From Spirogloea muscicola (lineage: Eukaryota; Streptophyta; Zygnematophyceae; Spirogloeales; Spirogloeaceae), in NCBI GenBank assembly GCA_009602725.1, contig WELB01000207.1, forward strand, positions 171,774 through 183,558: DNA of 11,785 nt, read 5' to 3'. Below the pieces are notes generated by a model that did no database searches, was not told the DNA's origin, and saw only the letters and a list, made by a program, of their open reading frames with translations. Shown here one piece after another: positions 1 through 11,785 of the stretch. Numbering within the stretch: the first letter of the stretch is position 1; every line of letters begins with the position of its first letter. Made by a program: the position numbers and the translations under genes.

Positions 1-70
1 GCCGCTGCAGCCGCTGCAGCCGCCGCCGCAGCCACCGCCGCCGCTGCCGCCGCTGCAGCTGCCGCCGCCA
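1..70 (+). repeat. GCC/GCT/GCA-type trinucleotide-rich tract
   Basis: The first 70 bases are imperfect repeats of GCC, GCT and GCA with a CTGCAG motif recurring three times. In the frame joined to the TPR gene it codes for Pro, Gln and Leu; in another frame it would code for poly-Ala. The Pro/Gln frame is preferred because it runs on into the conserved-looking stretch ending HTKLLRT before a GTACAGC donor. Confidence 0.6.
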
Positions 71-3000
71 GTGCCGCCTGTGGCGCAAGCAACTTCACCA
101 CCGACTCTGCCGCCGACGCCGACGGCACTGCCGGAGCACGCCAAGGTGTTGCAATCGATGCGGCAGGCGTGGCACACCAAGCTCCTTCGCACGGTACAGC
201 GCCACGCACTGCTTGCGCCGCCCGCGTTCGCGGCCTTGGTTCTTCTCATGGCTCGGCTGCCTTGACACGGTGTGCTTGCTCCTCTCCTCCCTCGCTCCTC
301 ACCCCACCGCCTCCGTCGAGCAGACGCTGATCAACGTGGCGAAGAAGTTGCCACGTAATGCGCATGCACAGCTCTTCCTCGGCCTCCTGCACCAGCGCAC
401 GCAGCAGCCCGCCATGGTGCGCTCCCATTCCGTGTCAAGCTCCTCACCTTCCACGCGGCGGTCGCCAATGCTGCGCTGCCGCTCGGCCAAGGTGCTGATT
501 GCACTGGGAGTGCGAGTGACGAGACGCCGCCGGGACGTGCTACTTCCCTCCCTCGCATGGCAGGCAAGCGTGGCGTACGAGAAGGCAATGGAGATACTGC
601 GCCTCGGCGATGAGGTTGGCAGCAAGCCGCGGCTCAAGCTCCTGGCGCTCGCCCAGAATCACCGCGTGCAGGTGAGACTTTTGACAGTCCGATGATTTCA
701 TGGAGAATCCTGCTCATCTTCCGCAAATTTGTGGCGCTGACGGTACGCTAGCAACCTGAGAGGTGGTGGTTGTGCACAGTGTGCGGTGCAGGCCCGCATG
801 CTGTCGCTGGGCAGCCGGGATGATGGCGGCAGCTGTGGCAGCGGCGGCGCTGGAGGAGGCCAGCAGGACTGGCGAGAGGACGTGCGCGGGGGTGCTGGCG
901 GAGCGGTAGGCGCTAGCAAGACGCCGCGGGCCCGGGCTGCGGAGCGAGCGGCAGCGGAGCGGGCCAACAGCGGGGAGCGGACGGTCACAGACAGCACTAC
1001 GCTGACACCAGAAGGGGTGATGACCGGCTCGGCAGCAGCGCCAGCAGCATCGGCGCCGGCGCGTTCCGAGACGATGGGAAGGAGGGGCGGCGGGGGTCGC
1101 GGGGCCACCAGTAATGGCGGCGTCGGAGGCAGCAGCAACAATGGCAGCAATGGTGGCGGCGCTGCCAGTGGTCGCAACGTGGTGGAAACGGCGGCGGCAG
1201 CAGTGGCGTCGACCGCGGCGGTGGGTGAGCGGGAACGGGAGCGGCTGGCAGAGGAGGACGCAGAAACGCTGGCGCGCGAGCTGCGCGCTGCGGCGGCGCT
1301 CGACCCGTCGCAGGCCTCCATCTGGAACAACCTTGGCCTCCTGCTCGCGCACTCCAGTCGGCACAAGGCACGGCGCCGCTGCGCACGCTTCTCGTTTCTG
1401 TGCTCCTTCGTTGTCAAGCCTTGCAAGCATTCGGAGTATACGTCAGAGTGTTGGGTCGGGTTGAGGGATTTGCTTATGTCTCTCTCGCTTTACGCATGCG
1501 AGCCACCAATGTCTCACCCTCTGGCAGCCTCGTGGCATTCACCAACAGCTGCCCAAGCTGTCACGCTGGCACTGGCTGACGTGCCAGCACGGGCACCACG
1601 TGCTGCCACGCCTTGCATGCAGAGCGCGGTCGAGGTCTTCCAGGGCCTGCTGAGCGCCATGCCGGACCACGTGGACGCACTCGCCAACCTCGGCGCCTGC
1701 TACCTCCACCTGTCAGCCCTGCCACCCACCTGCTAGCGTGGCAGAAACCCCTCCGCTTCTTATCATTGGCAGGCGGTCGTAGCCGCTGCTGCCGCCACTG
1801 GCCCTGCTGACCGGCCTGCTGGCACCGCCTCCCTTTTCGTGCAGGCACGACATACGGCGGGCAGAGCAGTGCTTGCAGGCAGCACTCCTGCGGGACAGCT
1901 CGCACGTTGGTGCTCTCACGACCTACTCTGCACTCCTCCTTGCCCACCCGCCAACGCTGTCAGGTCAGAGGCCGTCTGCCTCAATTGCTGCACAGCCAAA
2001 GCAAGCCGTGAATTCAGTAGGCCGGCTGCTGGGTGCACCTGCCTTGGCCCGGGCCTCGCTGCCACACCTCCTCCCGTATCTCTCTCACGCTCTCCAGCTC
2101 TCTCCCTCTCTCTCCCTGCTTCTGGATGTTATGCCCTCCCTTCCTCCCTCTATCTTTCGCCCTCCCACTCACATCACACATGGGCCTTAGCTTCTCGCCC
2201 TGAGGACATGTGTGTGTTCACATGCGTGAGCATTCTGTACGACTCTGGTGCTGCAGCGGAGGGACTTCGCAAGGACGGGCAGCATGCGCGTGCGGGCAGC
2301 GCAACAATTGCGCAGCGGTGCCTCGAGGCGGCACTGATGGACAACACGCGCTCGGGCGCGATATGGACCAACCTCGGTGCGGCGTTTGTGGCGCAGGGCA
2401 AGCCAGCCGCTGCCAGCCGCTGCCTTGAGCAGGTGAGCTCGGCCGGGATAAGAGCAGGGCTTGCTGCACGATGAAACAGGCTAGAACGTGGCAATGATGC
2501 AGTGCTGATGGCTGGTCCTGCAATGCGGCTGCACCTGGGGCCCTACGCCTGCTTGCAGGCGGCGCTGCTGGAGCCGCGAAGCCTGGCGGTGAGGCTGGTT
2601 GTGGCGCGACAACGCGTGCGGGATGCTGGGCGGTGCGAGGACCCACGCGAGCAGCTGGGATGGGCAGCCAATGAGATGGCATCGCTGCTCCGCGAGAAGA
2701 GCAGCGTGCCACTGCGCGTCGCTTGGGCAGGCCTTGCGCTCGTCAATCGTGCGCAATCGGAGGCCGCTGCGGCGCTCGATGAGGAGGACGCTGTCAAGGA
2801 GTACGAGGAGCGTGTACTCCATACACTCCAGCAGGTCGGACATCAAGTGTGTCTCAGGGTAGAGATGGAGCCAGTCATTGGTCAGAGTTGAGCATCCAGG
2901 CAGAAGAGTCACTGGAAAGTACATGAACAAAGACGCTTCACCTTTGGCAGCTTACGTTTGTCCGAATAATCTGGTGCAACTAAACTGCTTGGAGCATTAT

Positions 3001-3956
3001 TGGCCGTCTGATGTTTGAGGGGGCTCTGCTGGCTGCCATTGCTCCAGGCAGCGGAGGAGGAGCCGTCAGAGGCGGCGGCATGGCAACAGCTGGGCGAGCA
3101 CGCGCTCAGCATGCTGCAATTCGGTGCTGCTCAGGCGTACCTCAAGTCATCCATTGGCCGTTGCGGCACTGCTGCGACGGCATGGTCCAACTTAGGTATC
3201 GCAGTGCAGCTGTCAGAGGATCCGGGTCCCGCGGAGGCGGTGTACAAGCGCGCGCTGAAGTTGGCAGGCCCGCTCGAGCGGCATGCCGTGTTGTCCAACC
3301 TCGGCAACCTGTACCGGCAGCAGCGCCGTTTTCCGGAGGCGCATGATGTGTTTGCCGAGGCGCTGGAGCTGTGCCGTGAGTTTGCACCAGCGTGCAACAA
3401 CCTCGGCCTGCTCCTGGTGGCGCAGGAGCGTTGGGACGAGGCGATTGCCGCTTTCGATCGCGCGCTCGCATCTGACCCCTCGCTCGACGCCGCCAAGTCG
3501 AACGGCATGAAGGCTGCCGCTCTAGCCAAGAAGGCTTTGGAGGCTGACAGCGGCTGTGCTGACAGTCGAGGAGGAGAAGCAGAGGAGAAGCCCTCACCCG
3601 CCTCGCTGCGGCCGCCATTTGCTGCCGCAAAGCAGCTACAATCCCAGCCTGCAGCAAAAGGCGAGGCCCTGTTGGAGGCCAATGGCCACGCTCCCTCTTT
3701 GTTGCTGCATTCCGCAGCACACCAAGGCCAACATGGGGATCTTGCTGCCGCGCCACCACCATTGCCCGACTCTGGTGCCGCCGGCTGGCAGAAGCCGTTT
3801 GCATCAGTATCACCTCACCGTTTGCCCCTGCAGACTAATGAGGCGCACATTGGCGCCGCGCACTGTGCCACTAGTGGCAGTCGAAACCACTCGACTCCAC
3901 GTTTGCTCGTGCCATCCTCGCAGCAGGAGCCCTTTCCCCTCCCCTCCGTCTCGTGA
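1..3956 (+). CDS. Tetratricopeptide-repeat protein, multi-exon, 5' end outside window
   Basis: Inferred exons are 2-193, 324-416, 564-671, 792-1367, 1623-1711, 1845-1963, 2257-2432, 2559-2834 and 3048-3956 (stop TGA 3954-3956). The phases agree at every junction and give 845 residues, open to the left edge. The first 50 residues are rich in Pro, Gln and Leu. About nine TPR units follow, seen from the W/L-G-Y/A-F-A-P spacing: exons 2-3 hold one (around FLGLLHQ), exons 4-5 one (WNNLGLLL), exons 5-6 one (ANLGACYLHL), exon 6 one degenerate unit, exons 7-8 one (WTNLGAAF), and exon 9 four (WQQLGEHA, WSNLGIAV, LSNLGNLY, NNLGLLLV, about residues 552-690). Several units span introns, which independently supports those splice sites. 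Exon 4 carries a Gly/Ser/Ala-rich insert and the last 150 residues are low complexity. TPR arrays are protein-docking scaffolds; no catalytic domain, signal peptide or membrane segment is visible. The partner and pathway cannot be told, so the family is not named. Confidence 0.85.
842..1245 (+). repeat. Low-complexity coding insert (Gly/Ser/Ala/Asn-rich) between TPR units
   Basis: This part of exon 4 codes for about 135 residues of Gly-Gly, Ala-rich, Ser/Asn-rich and Arg/Glu-rich runs with no TPR pattern. It separates the second-exon TPR region from the next unit. The reading frame is open and joins TPR-like sequence at its 3' side. It looks like a disordered linker grown from GGC/GCN-type repeats, a common feature of GC-rich algal proteins. 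Confidence 0.6.
1368..1622 (+). other. Probable GC-AG intron of the TPR gene, stop-free in frame
   Basis: The intron begins GCACGG after an AAG exon end and finishes at GCATGCAG. It is 255 bases long, a multiple of three, and has no stop in the host frame, so the two exons can also be read straight through. The junction is placed here because joining HSSRHK to SAVEVF restores exact TPR spacing: 16 residues from the Trp to the conserved Ala and 28 to the Pro. A GT donor 42 bases further on would keep phase but add 14 residues inside the repeat. Confidence 0.5.
2052..2166 (+). repeat. CT-rich tract inside a TPR-gene intron
   Basis: Within intron 1964-2256 the plus strand is a long pyrimidine-rich stretch with many CTCTCT and CCTCCCT units. 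It lies 90 bases or more before the CTGCAG acceptor at 2251-2256, further than a normal polypyrimidine tract. It is best read as a simple-sequence expansion in the intron. Confidence 0.6.
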
Positions 3957-4418
3957 ACGGACCTCTAGAGTGCCAGTGGTCCAGTGCTAGTAGCAGTTAT
4001 TACTTTCCTGTTGGCATGCTCACTCAGTACCTCTTGTTGAGCACTTGATGTGCGCAGTTAAGTCTTGAAAGGACTTTGCTTATGCGATACAAACCCCGTC
4101 AAGGCTGCAGAGGTCCACTTTATCAAGATTTTTTCTGGAAACAGAGTCCAATCAACAGGACTGCATGCACGTGTTGCTGCAGCAGTACGACTGCGACAGG
4201 CAGAGTTGTTGTAACATTCACGCATCACTAGAGCTTGGGGCTTGTTCTCATATTCAGAAGCCTCTAGCTCAATTGAGATGCAAAGATTGCTGTGTAGATT
4301 TGAGTTCACTTCATCAGCAGGCTATCGCAGCCAGGTGTCTTGCAGCTAGGCTCGCTGCTGCTGAAGACTGCTCTGAGCCTCCAAGCAGCCATACCGAATC
4401 CAACAGTCTCATGCCAGA
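3957..4418. other. Convergent intergenic gap (two 3' UTRs)
   Basis: The gap lies between the stop of the plus-strand TPR gene and the stop of the minus-strand phosphatase gene, so it must hold both 3' UTRs. I see no coding exon here: the short open frames on either strand match no family and have no supporting splice sites. The only element I can point to is the TGTAA listed separately. Confidence 0.6.
4210..4214 (+). terminator. Possible TGTAA poly(A) signal of the TPR gene
   Basis: A TGTAA pentamer lies 254 bases after the TPR-gene stop. TGTAA is the usual polyadenylation signal in chlorophyte algae. A five-base match is weak evidence and no cleavage site is known. Confidence 0.35.
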
Positions 4419-6657
4419 TCAGACATCTGCTGCACAATTGTACCCATCTGGCTTATACCAGTGAGTGAAATCAAAGCCCTTGCTCTTGAGCTCCTCCGTG
4501 GGGGGCGCTATGCGCTGCAGCAGCTGAAAACAACCCATTGGCCAACAATGCCGCCTGATCAGACGACCTTCTGCTACTGCGGAATTCACCTTGCCAAAAA
4601 CACTTAAGTGCTCCCACTGCCTGCATCAAGGTTTGCAGTCAAGCGCGGCAACTTGCAGAGTTGAAATAAGTTGCATGGTAACTTTGCTTGTAGCCACAGA
4701 TGCTTCACCTGATCATGCAATTTCGAGTTGGAGACGAGCACGGAGCGATCAAAGACTGTATAGTCCCCCCCGTCCATGCGAGTCACTTTGCCCCCAGACT
4801 CCTCAACAATCTGCCACATGGCGCAGCAGGTGCCCAAAGGGCATGAGATCCTGCAATAGTCGCTCTGCACGAGGTGCACCCCTTATCATCAGAGGCCTTT
4901 GACAAGTAGCAGAATGAGGAGTAGGAGCTGAAGTATCAGGTGGCTACCAGGACGCCAGCAGCCATGTCCCAGGGCTTGAGCTGGAATTCCCAGTATGCAT
5001 CCACAATCCCGAGCGCCACGTGGCACATGTCCACAGCTGCCGCTCCTAGTCGTCTCACTCCCTGAGACAGCCAGTGTGAGCAGTGCCGAGCTTAGAGTCT
5101 GCAGGCTGGCGACACGAATCTGCAAGTACCATGGTGGAGGGGAAGGAGTTAGCTGCCAGACCCTGCTGATGTCTGTGAAGTCTCTGAAGAGGTCGAGATT
5201 GGTGGACCATGCCTCATTGTGATCGTACCCGAACCCTGTGGTGAGCAGGGACTTCTCCACCTACGGCATCGCACCACCATCAGTCAAGCTTTGAGCAGTA
5301 TGCTGCCGCTGATTCCTGTAATCCAGATGCAACTATCTTGCACGCAGATGCGGGAGGACGTCAACCCAAACACGCGCATGACGCACTATTTCGAGAGGGG
5401 ATGAGAATACACCTGGTCAGTGTCGCTCGGCTTGATGGCATCGCCGTTGCAGGTAGCGCCGAGTCCTGAATCCAGGAGCACGACGACCCTGTGAGCTGCT
5501 CTTACAGGTAAGCATTGTGGAAGCTGCAGTTCTGCTAGTGTGGCACTCACCAGAGCCTGCCGTGAACGTCCTGGTGACCCAGCATTTGGGCCCACCTGCG
5601 AATTCCACCTGCATGATGCCACCTCAATCACAAGTCACATCAGACTGCGTACAAGTGGCTCTCTACAGCTTTGATCAGCAGCAAATCAGTTGTGCAGAAT
5701 TCTTCTGGTTTTCAAAGCGCGGCAAGCAACAAGAGAGGGCTGCAGCAGCACGCTCAGGCCGCCTGCCCGCACCACACAAGCAGCCACTGGCCTGCCCTTG
5801 CACAGCACCGCGACGGAGGTGGCAAAGCAGGGGTAGCCATGTGCAAAGTTGGTGGTACCATCTGCAAGCGCCGCACCAGTCTCGTCAGCGTGCATTCCTA
5901 AAGATGAATGTGCACTGAGGAGCCACACATCAGCGGCAGCATTGGCGCAGGGAAGCGGGCGGCGGCGCCGACCGAGGGGGTCGATGCTCCAGAGGTACTC
6001 GGAGGAGGGGTCGCCGGAGACGCCGCCCTCCTCGCCCAGCAGCAGATGGTCCGGGAAGGCCTCCCTGATGCGCGCCACCACCGCCAGCTCCGTCTTGTTG
6101 TCGGTGCTGCGATGGCGGGCCGTCCATCAGTTCGCTGCGGACGGCGACCACGCGCTCTCTGAGGAGTGGCTTGGTGGCTCGCTCACTCGGTGACGAGATC
6201 CGCAGCGCCCTTGTAGGAGATGTTGCGCGGCTTGTCCAGTGCCAGCTTGATGACCTGCCGGCGGCCATGACGCAGACCCATCACGCGCGGAGAGCCATGT
6301 CTCCTCGACACCGGCGCCTGCGCACCCAGCTGCAGCGGCGGCGGGAGCAGGGCCTCCTGCGCACCTCGGAGCCCTGCGTGGCCGCCGCCTCGGCCGCGGC
6401 GACGAGCTCCCGCAGCGCCACGCTGCCTGGCAGCGCCACGCCGCTCTGCCGAGCGTCGCTTTGGGTTTTGGGTTCTGATTTCTGCCTGGCGACGGGCGAA
6501 GCAGAGGCGGCGGCAAACCTGTGGTGCTCCCGCCGACGCGGGAAGCCGAGGTGGGCGCGGCGGCGGCAGAGGCGGCGGCTGCAATGGCCGACGCCGCCGC
6601 CGCCGCCGTCGACCCGCATCGCNGGAGGCGGGCGGAGCACGGCGCCGCGGCCGCCAT
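4419..6657 (-). CDS. IMPL1: Inositol monophosphatase family protein, plastid IMPL1 type
   Basis: The product is a Mg-dependent phosphatase that removes phosphate from inositol monophosphates and related sugar phosphates; the plant IMPL1 proteins act in chloroplasts. Exons on the minus strand, 5' to 3': 6657-6519, 6426-6365, 6254-6187, 6106-5973, 5861-5773, 5608-5551, 5465-5413, 5260-5162, 5061-4948, 4810-4709 and 4523-4419 (TGA 4421-4419). All phases agree and give about 340 residues, close to the roughly 370 of plant IMPL1. Family motifs are intact: the metal-site GEEGG (residues 114-118), DPLDGTTNF (132-140, split across an intron) and WDMAAG (265-270). Plant-like blocks include KPRNISYKG, GFGYDHNEAWSTN, RRLGAAAVDMCH, TRMDGG and the tail ELKSKGFDF. 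The N-terminus is Ala/Ser/Arg-rich with few acidic residues, as in a chloroplast transit peptide. The first two exons are the least certain part; the ATG at 6657 sits in a good GCCATGG context. Confidence 0.9.
6623..6623. other. Ambiguous base N in the IMPL1 transit-peptide exon
   Basis: The only undetermined base in the window lies in the GC-rich first exon of the phosphatase gene. On the minus strand it makes a CNG codon (Leu, Pro, Gln or Arg) in the preferred frame. It does not touch the catalytic domain, but a base-count error at this spot would change how the start is read. Confidence 0.9.
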
Positions 6658-6907
6658 GGCTGCACCTTGCAGCGCGCCGCCGGCGCCGACCGCCGCCATC
6701 AGCCTGCAGGACCGTCCGTGCTGTTGTGCCGCACGTGACCCATACGGACGCCTTTTGGCCCTTGTTCACTCCTTTCTTCGCTTGTTCCTTCTGGGCTTGG
6801 CCTCTTTCACAGCCCCTGCCTTGTGTTGGAAGAGCAGAGCTGTTTGCTCGACACCAAAAGAAAACAGGAGAGAAGGCGCGCGGTGCGCACGAAATCAAAA
6901 AGGGAGG

Positions 6908-6938
6908 CCACTTCTAGCCTTACAAATGCTAGAAGTGG
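6908..6938. repeat. 11-bp perfect inverted repeat (hairpin)
   Basis: CCACTTCTAGC at 6908-6918 is the exact reverse complement of GCTAGAAGTGG at 6928-6938, with a nine-base loop CTTACAAAT. On the minus strand the loop contains TGTAA. It lies about 250 bases upstream of the IMPL1 start. It could be an RNA hairpin, a protein site or a relic of a small transposon end; no target duplication was found. Confidence 0.75.
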
Positions 6939-7108
6939 TAACGGGATAATGAGCTAGCTAAGGGGGACACTAACATCCCCGAGTGAGCACATGTTCATCT
7001 GACAAGCTAAGCTGAGGAGCCAAACCACCACCACGGAAGCCATTCGCCTGGGCTCATGCACGCCCAGCCCGCTGGTGTATCGATACAGGGAGCGACTGTT
7101 CCAGTAGA

Positions 7109-7206
7109 GGGCGATGGTTGTGAGTGGCCAGCCCAGAAGTAAGAACTAACAAAGTTCGAAGGGGCCAGAAAAGCGCTCAAGCACACAGCGACTAAGTGGC
7201 CACTAC
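7109..7206 (+). repeat. Diverged direct repeat, copy 1
   Basis: The segment runs from GGGCGATGGTTGTGAG to GTGGCCACTAC and aligns along its whole length with 7608-7704. By eye roughly 70% of bases match, with a few small gaps. The best blocks are the GCCAGCCCA core and the GTGGC(C/T)ACTAC end. It also holds GTTCGAAGG, close to a Pol III B box but lacking its final C. The origin is unknown. Confidence 0.5.
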
Positions 7207-7503
7207 ATACAGACTCTCTCGTCTTGGACCTTTCCTAGACAACAGAGAGCACTGCACTCGCCAAACAAAGAAACAGCACTTTCAACGTAAGGCCATGGCA
7301 GGGCGCCAGCAGCCGTACAGAGTCGATAAGCCAGATTACCAAAGCAACAGGTGCTGAATTGCTTATTTCATGTCGCAGGCAACGCAATATGTAAAGGAGA
7401 AATGAGAGGAAGGTGGAGGTGAGAAGCGAGAGGCGAGACGGTTGCTTGGACTAGAGTCGAAACAAGCACATAAGCCGCATTTAAAATTGGCCAGTGTAAA
7501 AAT

Positions 7504-7545
7504 CCAACCCAAGGATTGAACAAGGTCTGAAGGGCAATGAAGGCT
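7504..7545 (+). repeat. Partial repeat copy 3
   Basis: This short segment matches the middle of the 7608-7704 copy. The two share the exact 12-mer ACAAGGTCTGAA and similar flanks (CCAACCCA against CCAGCCCA). The match is lost on both sides, so it is a fragment or a strongly diverged copy. Confidence 0.4.
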
Positions 7546-7607
7546 GATCTGTAGTAGCTGATGAATGATGGAATAGCCGTACAACATAACAAAGTTATCT
7601 GGGAAGG

Positions 7608-7704
7608 GGGCAATGCTTGTGATACGCCAGCCCATAGAAAGACTGGACAAGGTCTGAACGGGCCGGAAAGCACTAGATTACACAGCTTCGAATGTGGCTA
7701 CTAC
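7608..7704 (+). repeat. Diverged direct repeat, copy 2
   Basis: This is the second full-length copy of the element at 7109-7206, in the same orientation about 500 bases away. It runs from GGGCAATGCTTGTGAT through GCCAGCCCA and ACAAGGTCTGAA to GTGGCTACTAC. No terminal inverted repeats, poly(A) tail or target duplication could be made out, so the class is open. Confidence 0.5.
7678..7682 (-). terminator. Possible TGTAA poly(A) signal for thioredoxin reductase
   Basis: On the minus strand this reads TGTAA, 680 bases after the reductase stop and about 500 beyond the SECIS candidate. It is the first such pentamer seen downstream, which would give a long 3' UTR that includes the SECIS. It lies inside repeat copy 2. 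Confidence 0.3.
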
Positions 7705-8189
7705 GACCGGGTGCTCAACAACACCTGGTCAGCAGCCATGTACAAGCTGCGGTGATGCTGGGCTTATACAGAGCTTCTCAAGCAGCTATTCAAGAGCTCT
7801 GCCGACCACGCCAGAGGCAGGCGCAGTACTGCACTGAGCTGCCGATCTGCCCGAGTGCAGCGGCGGCTTCTCTGCTTCCAGTCCAGCCAGTATCTTGTGA
7901 TTTCCTTAGCATAGCACTGGTTGACTGTTGTTAACACTTATGCAAGTGAGGACAGCCTGGCACACGTGCAATTCCAACTTGCATTGAGTAGCTGACTTAA
8001 TCTGTACATGAAATTGCCGCTTCCAAGTCGATTGTGGCATGCAGCATTTGGCTACCTGCCTAGCTTGCTCACAATCCTAAAAGTAGGATGAGCATGCTTG
8101 GCTGTCTCGGGGTGGCAGATTGAAGATGTGAGGATGTCACGACGCACCGGGAGCCAGTGTAGAAGGGGCTTGCAGGCAAGCCGCCTCCT

Positions 8190-8270
8190 CAATGGGCACT
8201 CTGCTCGGGCCAGCACCATGTCATGCAACATTGCGGGGCTGGCCGTCATGCTGGTGCGCTACCAACCTCC
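8190..8270 (-). promoter_or_regulatory. Candidate SECIS element in the 3' UTR of the selenoprotein reductase
   Basis: On the minus strand the order is: short helix I (GCAC with GTGC), ATGA at 8249-8246, then C, a 7-bp helix GGCCAGC (8244-8238) pairing with GCTGGCC (8214-8208), then CGAG at 8207-8204. UGAC facing CGAG gives the tandem G-A/A-G pairs of the SECIS core directly at the base of helix II. After ATGAC come 12 bases and then AA (8232-8231), the usual place for the conserved apical adenosines. Helix II extends by about three more pairs past a C-T mismatch, and TGT/ACA in the loop could form the small extra helix of a type II SECIS. Helix I is short, which is the weak point. A SECIS recruits SBP2 and the Sec elongation factor so that UGA is read as selenocysteine. 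Confidence 0.65.
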
Positions 8271-8361
8271 ATAAGCCATGCCAGTCTGCTGCTGCTGCCA
8301 GCGCCCCCACCCGCCACCAATATCTGGCGGCACTTTGGGTGAGTGGCGGATGGCAGCGAGC

Positions 8362-11769
<3,408 letters not shown>

Positions 11770-11785
11770 GGCCAGCGCCAGCGCC

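Larger units (their letters stand above)
6658..8189. other. Gene-free spacer: IMPL1 upstream region and distal 3' UTR of thioredoxin reductase
   Basis: Both flanking genes are on the minus strand, so the low-coordinate part should carry the IMPL1 promoter and 5' UTR, and the high-coordinate part the end of the thioredoxin reductase transcript. The base composition is clearly more A/T-rich than in the exons. I found no conserved protein, tRNA or rRNA. The open frames here, such as the minus-strand one at 7363-7650, match nothing and lack splice or family support. What stands out is the perfect hairpin at 6908-6938 and the repeat copies around 7109, 7504 and 7608. No TATA box was recognised upstream of IMPL1. 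Confidence 0.55.

Noticed and set aside
698-1430. Long minus-strand open frames (about 240 codons) opposite TPR exon 4
   Set aside because: They mirror the GC-rich low-complexity insert. Their translations are Pro/Arg/Ala/Ser runs with no family motif, and the plus strand carries the TPR pattern.
4419-4421. TGA of IMPL1 as another selenocysteine codon
   Set aside because: It comes after the complete family C-terminus (KPDGYNCAADV), there is no Cys or redox context, and the family is not known as a selenoprotein.
5849-6193. Plus-strand open frames opposite the IMPL1 catalytic exons
   Set aside because: They are exact antisense shadows of the exons encoding GEEGG and DPLDGTTNF, with no motif of their own.
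7550-7660. C/D-box snoRNA (CTGATGA and ATGATGG followed by GTCTGA)
   Set aside because: The C box is imperfect, no terminal stem pairs the ends, and no guide sequence could be shown. The CTGA lies within the repeat element.
7363-7673. Two overlapping minus-strand open frames of 95 and 101 codons in the spacer
   Set aside because: The frames are hydrophobic and Ser/Cys-rich with no recognised family, they overlap in different frames, and they lie across the noncoding repeat copies.
8203-8270. A second SECIS register using ATGA at 8249-8246 and the TGAC just after it in the loop
   Set aside because: Only 22 bases lie between the two motifs, too few for an 11-14 bp helix II plus apical loop. 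The CGAG register fits the known geometry.

Overview
The window is nuclear DNA of a eukaryotic alga, most likely a GC-rich green alga (Chlorophyta). All three genes are broken into many short exons by small introns that are GT-AG apart from one probable GC-AG case, so apparent open frames are mostly exon pieces plus their antisense shadows. The case for a green alga rests on a plastid-type, plant-like inositol monophosphatase (IMPL1) sitting next to an animal-type selenocysteine thioredoxin reductase, a pairing known in chlorophytes but not in land plants, which lost selenoproteins. A TGTAA element, the usual chlorophyte poly(A) signal, also lies downstream of two of the genes. The species cannot be named from the sequence.

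Layout. (1) Bases 1-3956, plus strand: nine visible exons of a tetratricopeptide-repeat (TPR) protein, cut off at the left edge. It has a Pro/Gln-rich N-terminal part, about nine TPR units, a large Gly/Ser/Ala-rich insert and a low-complexity tail. (2) 3957-4418: a convergent intergenic gap of two 3' UTRs. (3) 4419-6657, minus strand: a complete IMPL1-type phosphatase in eleven exons, with a likely chloroplast transit peptide. (4) 6658-8189: a gene-free spacer holding the IMPL1 upstream region, an 11-bp perfect hairpin, a small family of diverged direct repeats and the distal 3' UTR of the next gene. (5) 8362-11769, minus strand: a high-molecular-weight thioredoxin reductase in fifteen exons. 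It ends Gly-Cys-TGA-Gly-stop, so the TGA should encode selenocysteine, and a SECIS-like structure lies about 110-160 bases downstream in the 3' UTR.

The genes do not form an operon or an obvious pathway. The most informative locus is the selenoprotein reductase: the Sec codon, the one-residue tail after it and the SECIS candidate can all be read in the same stretch. An automated gene caller would probably end this protein at the TGA and lose its active-site selenocysteine. All exon boundaries were worked out by hand from splice signals, frame continuity and remembered family sequences; no alignment or transcript data were available.
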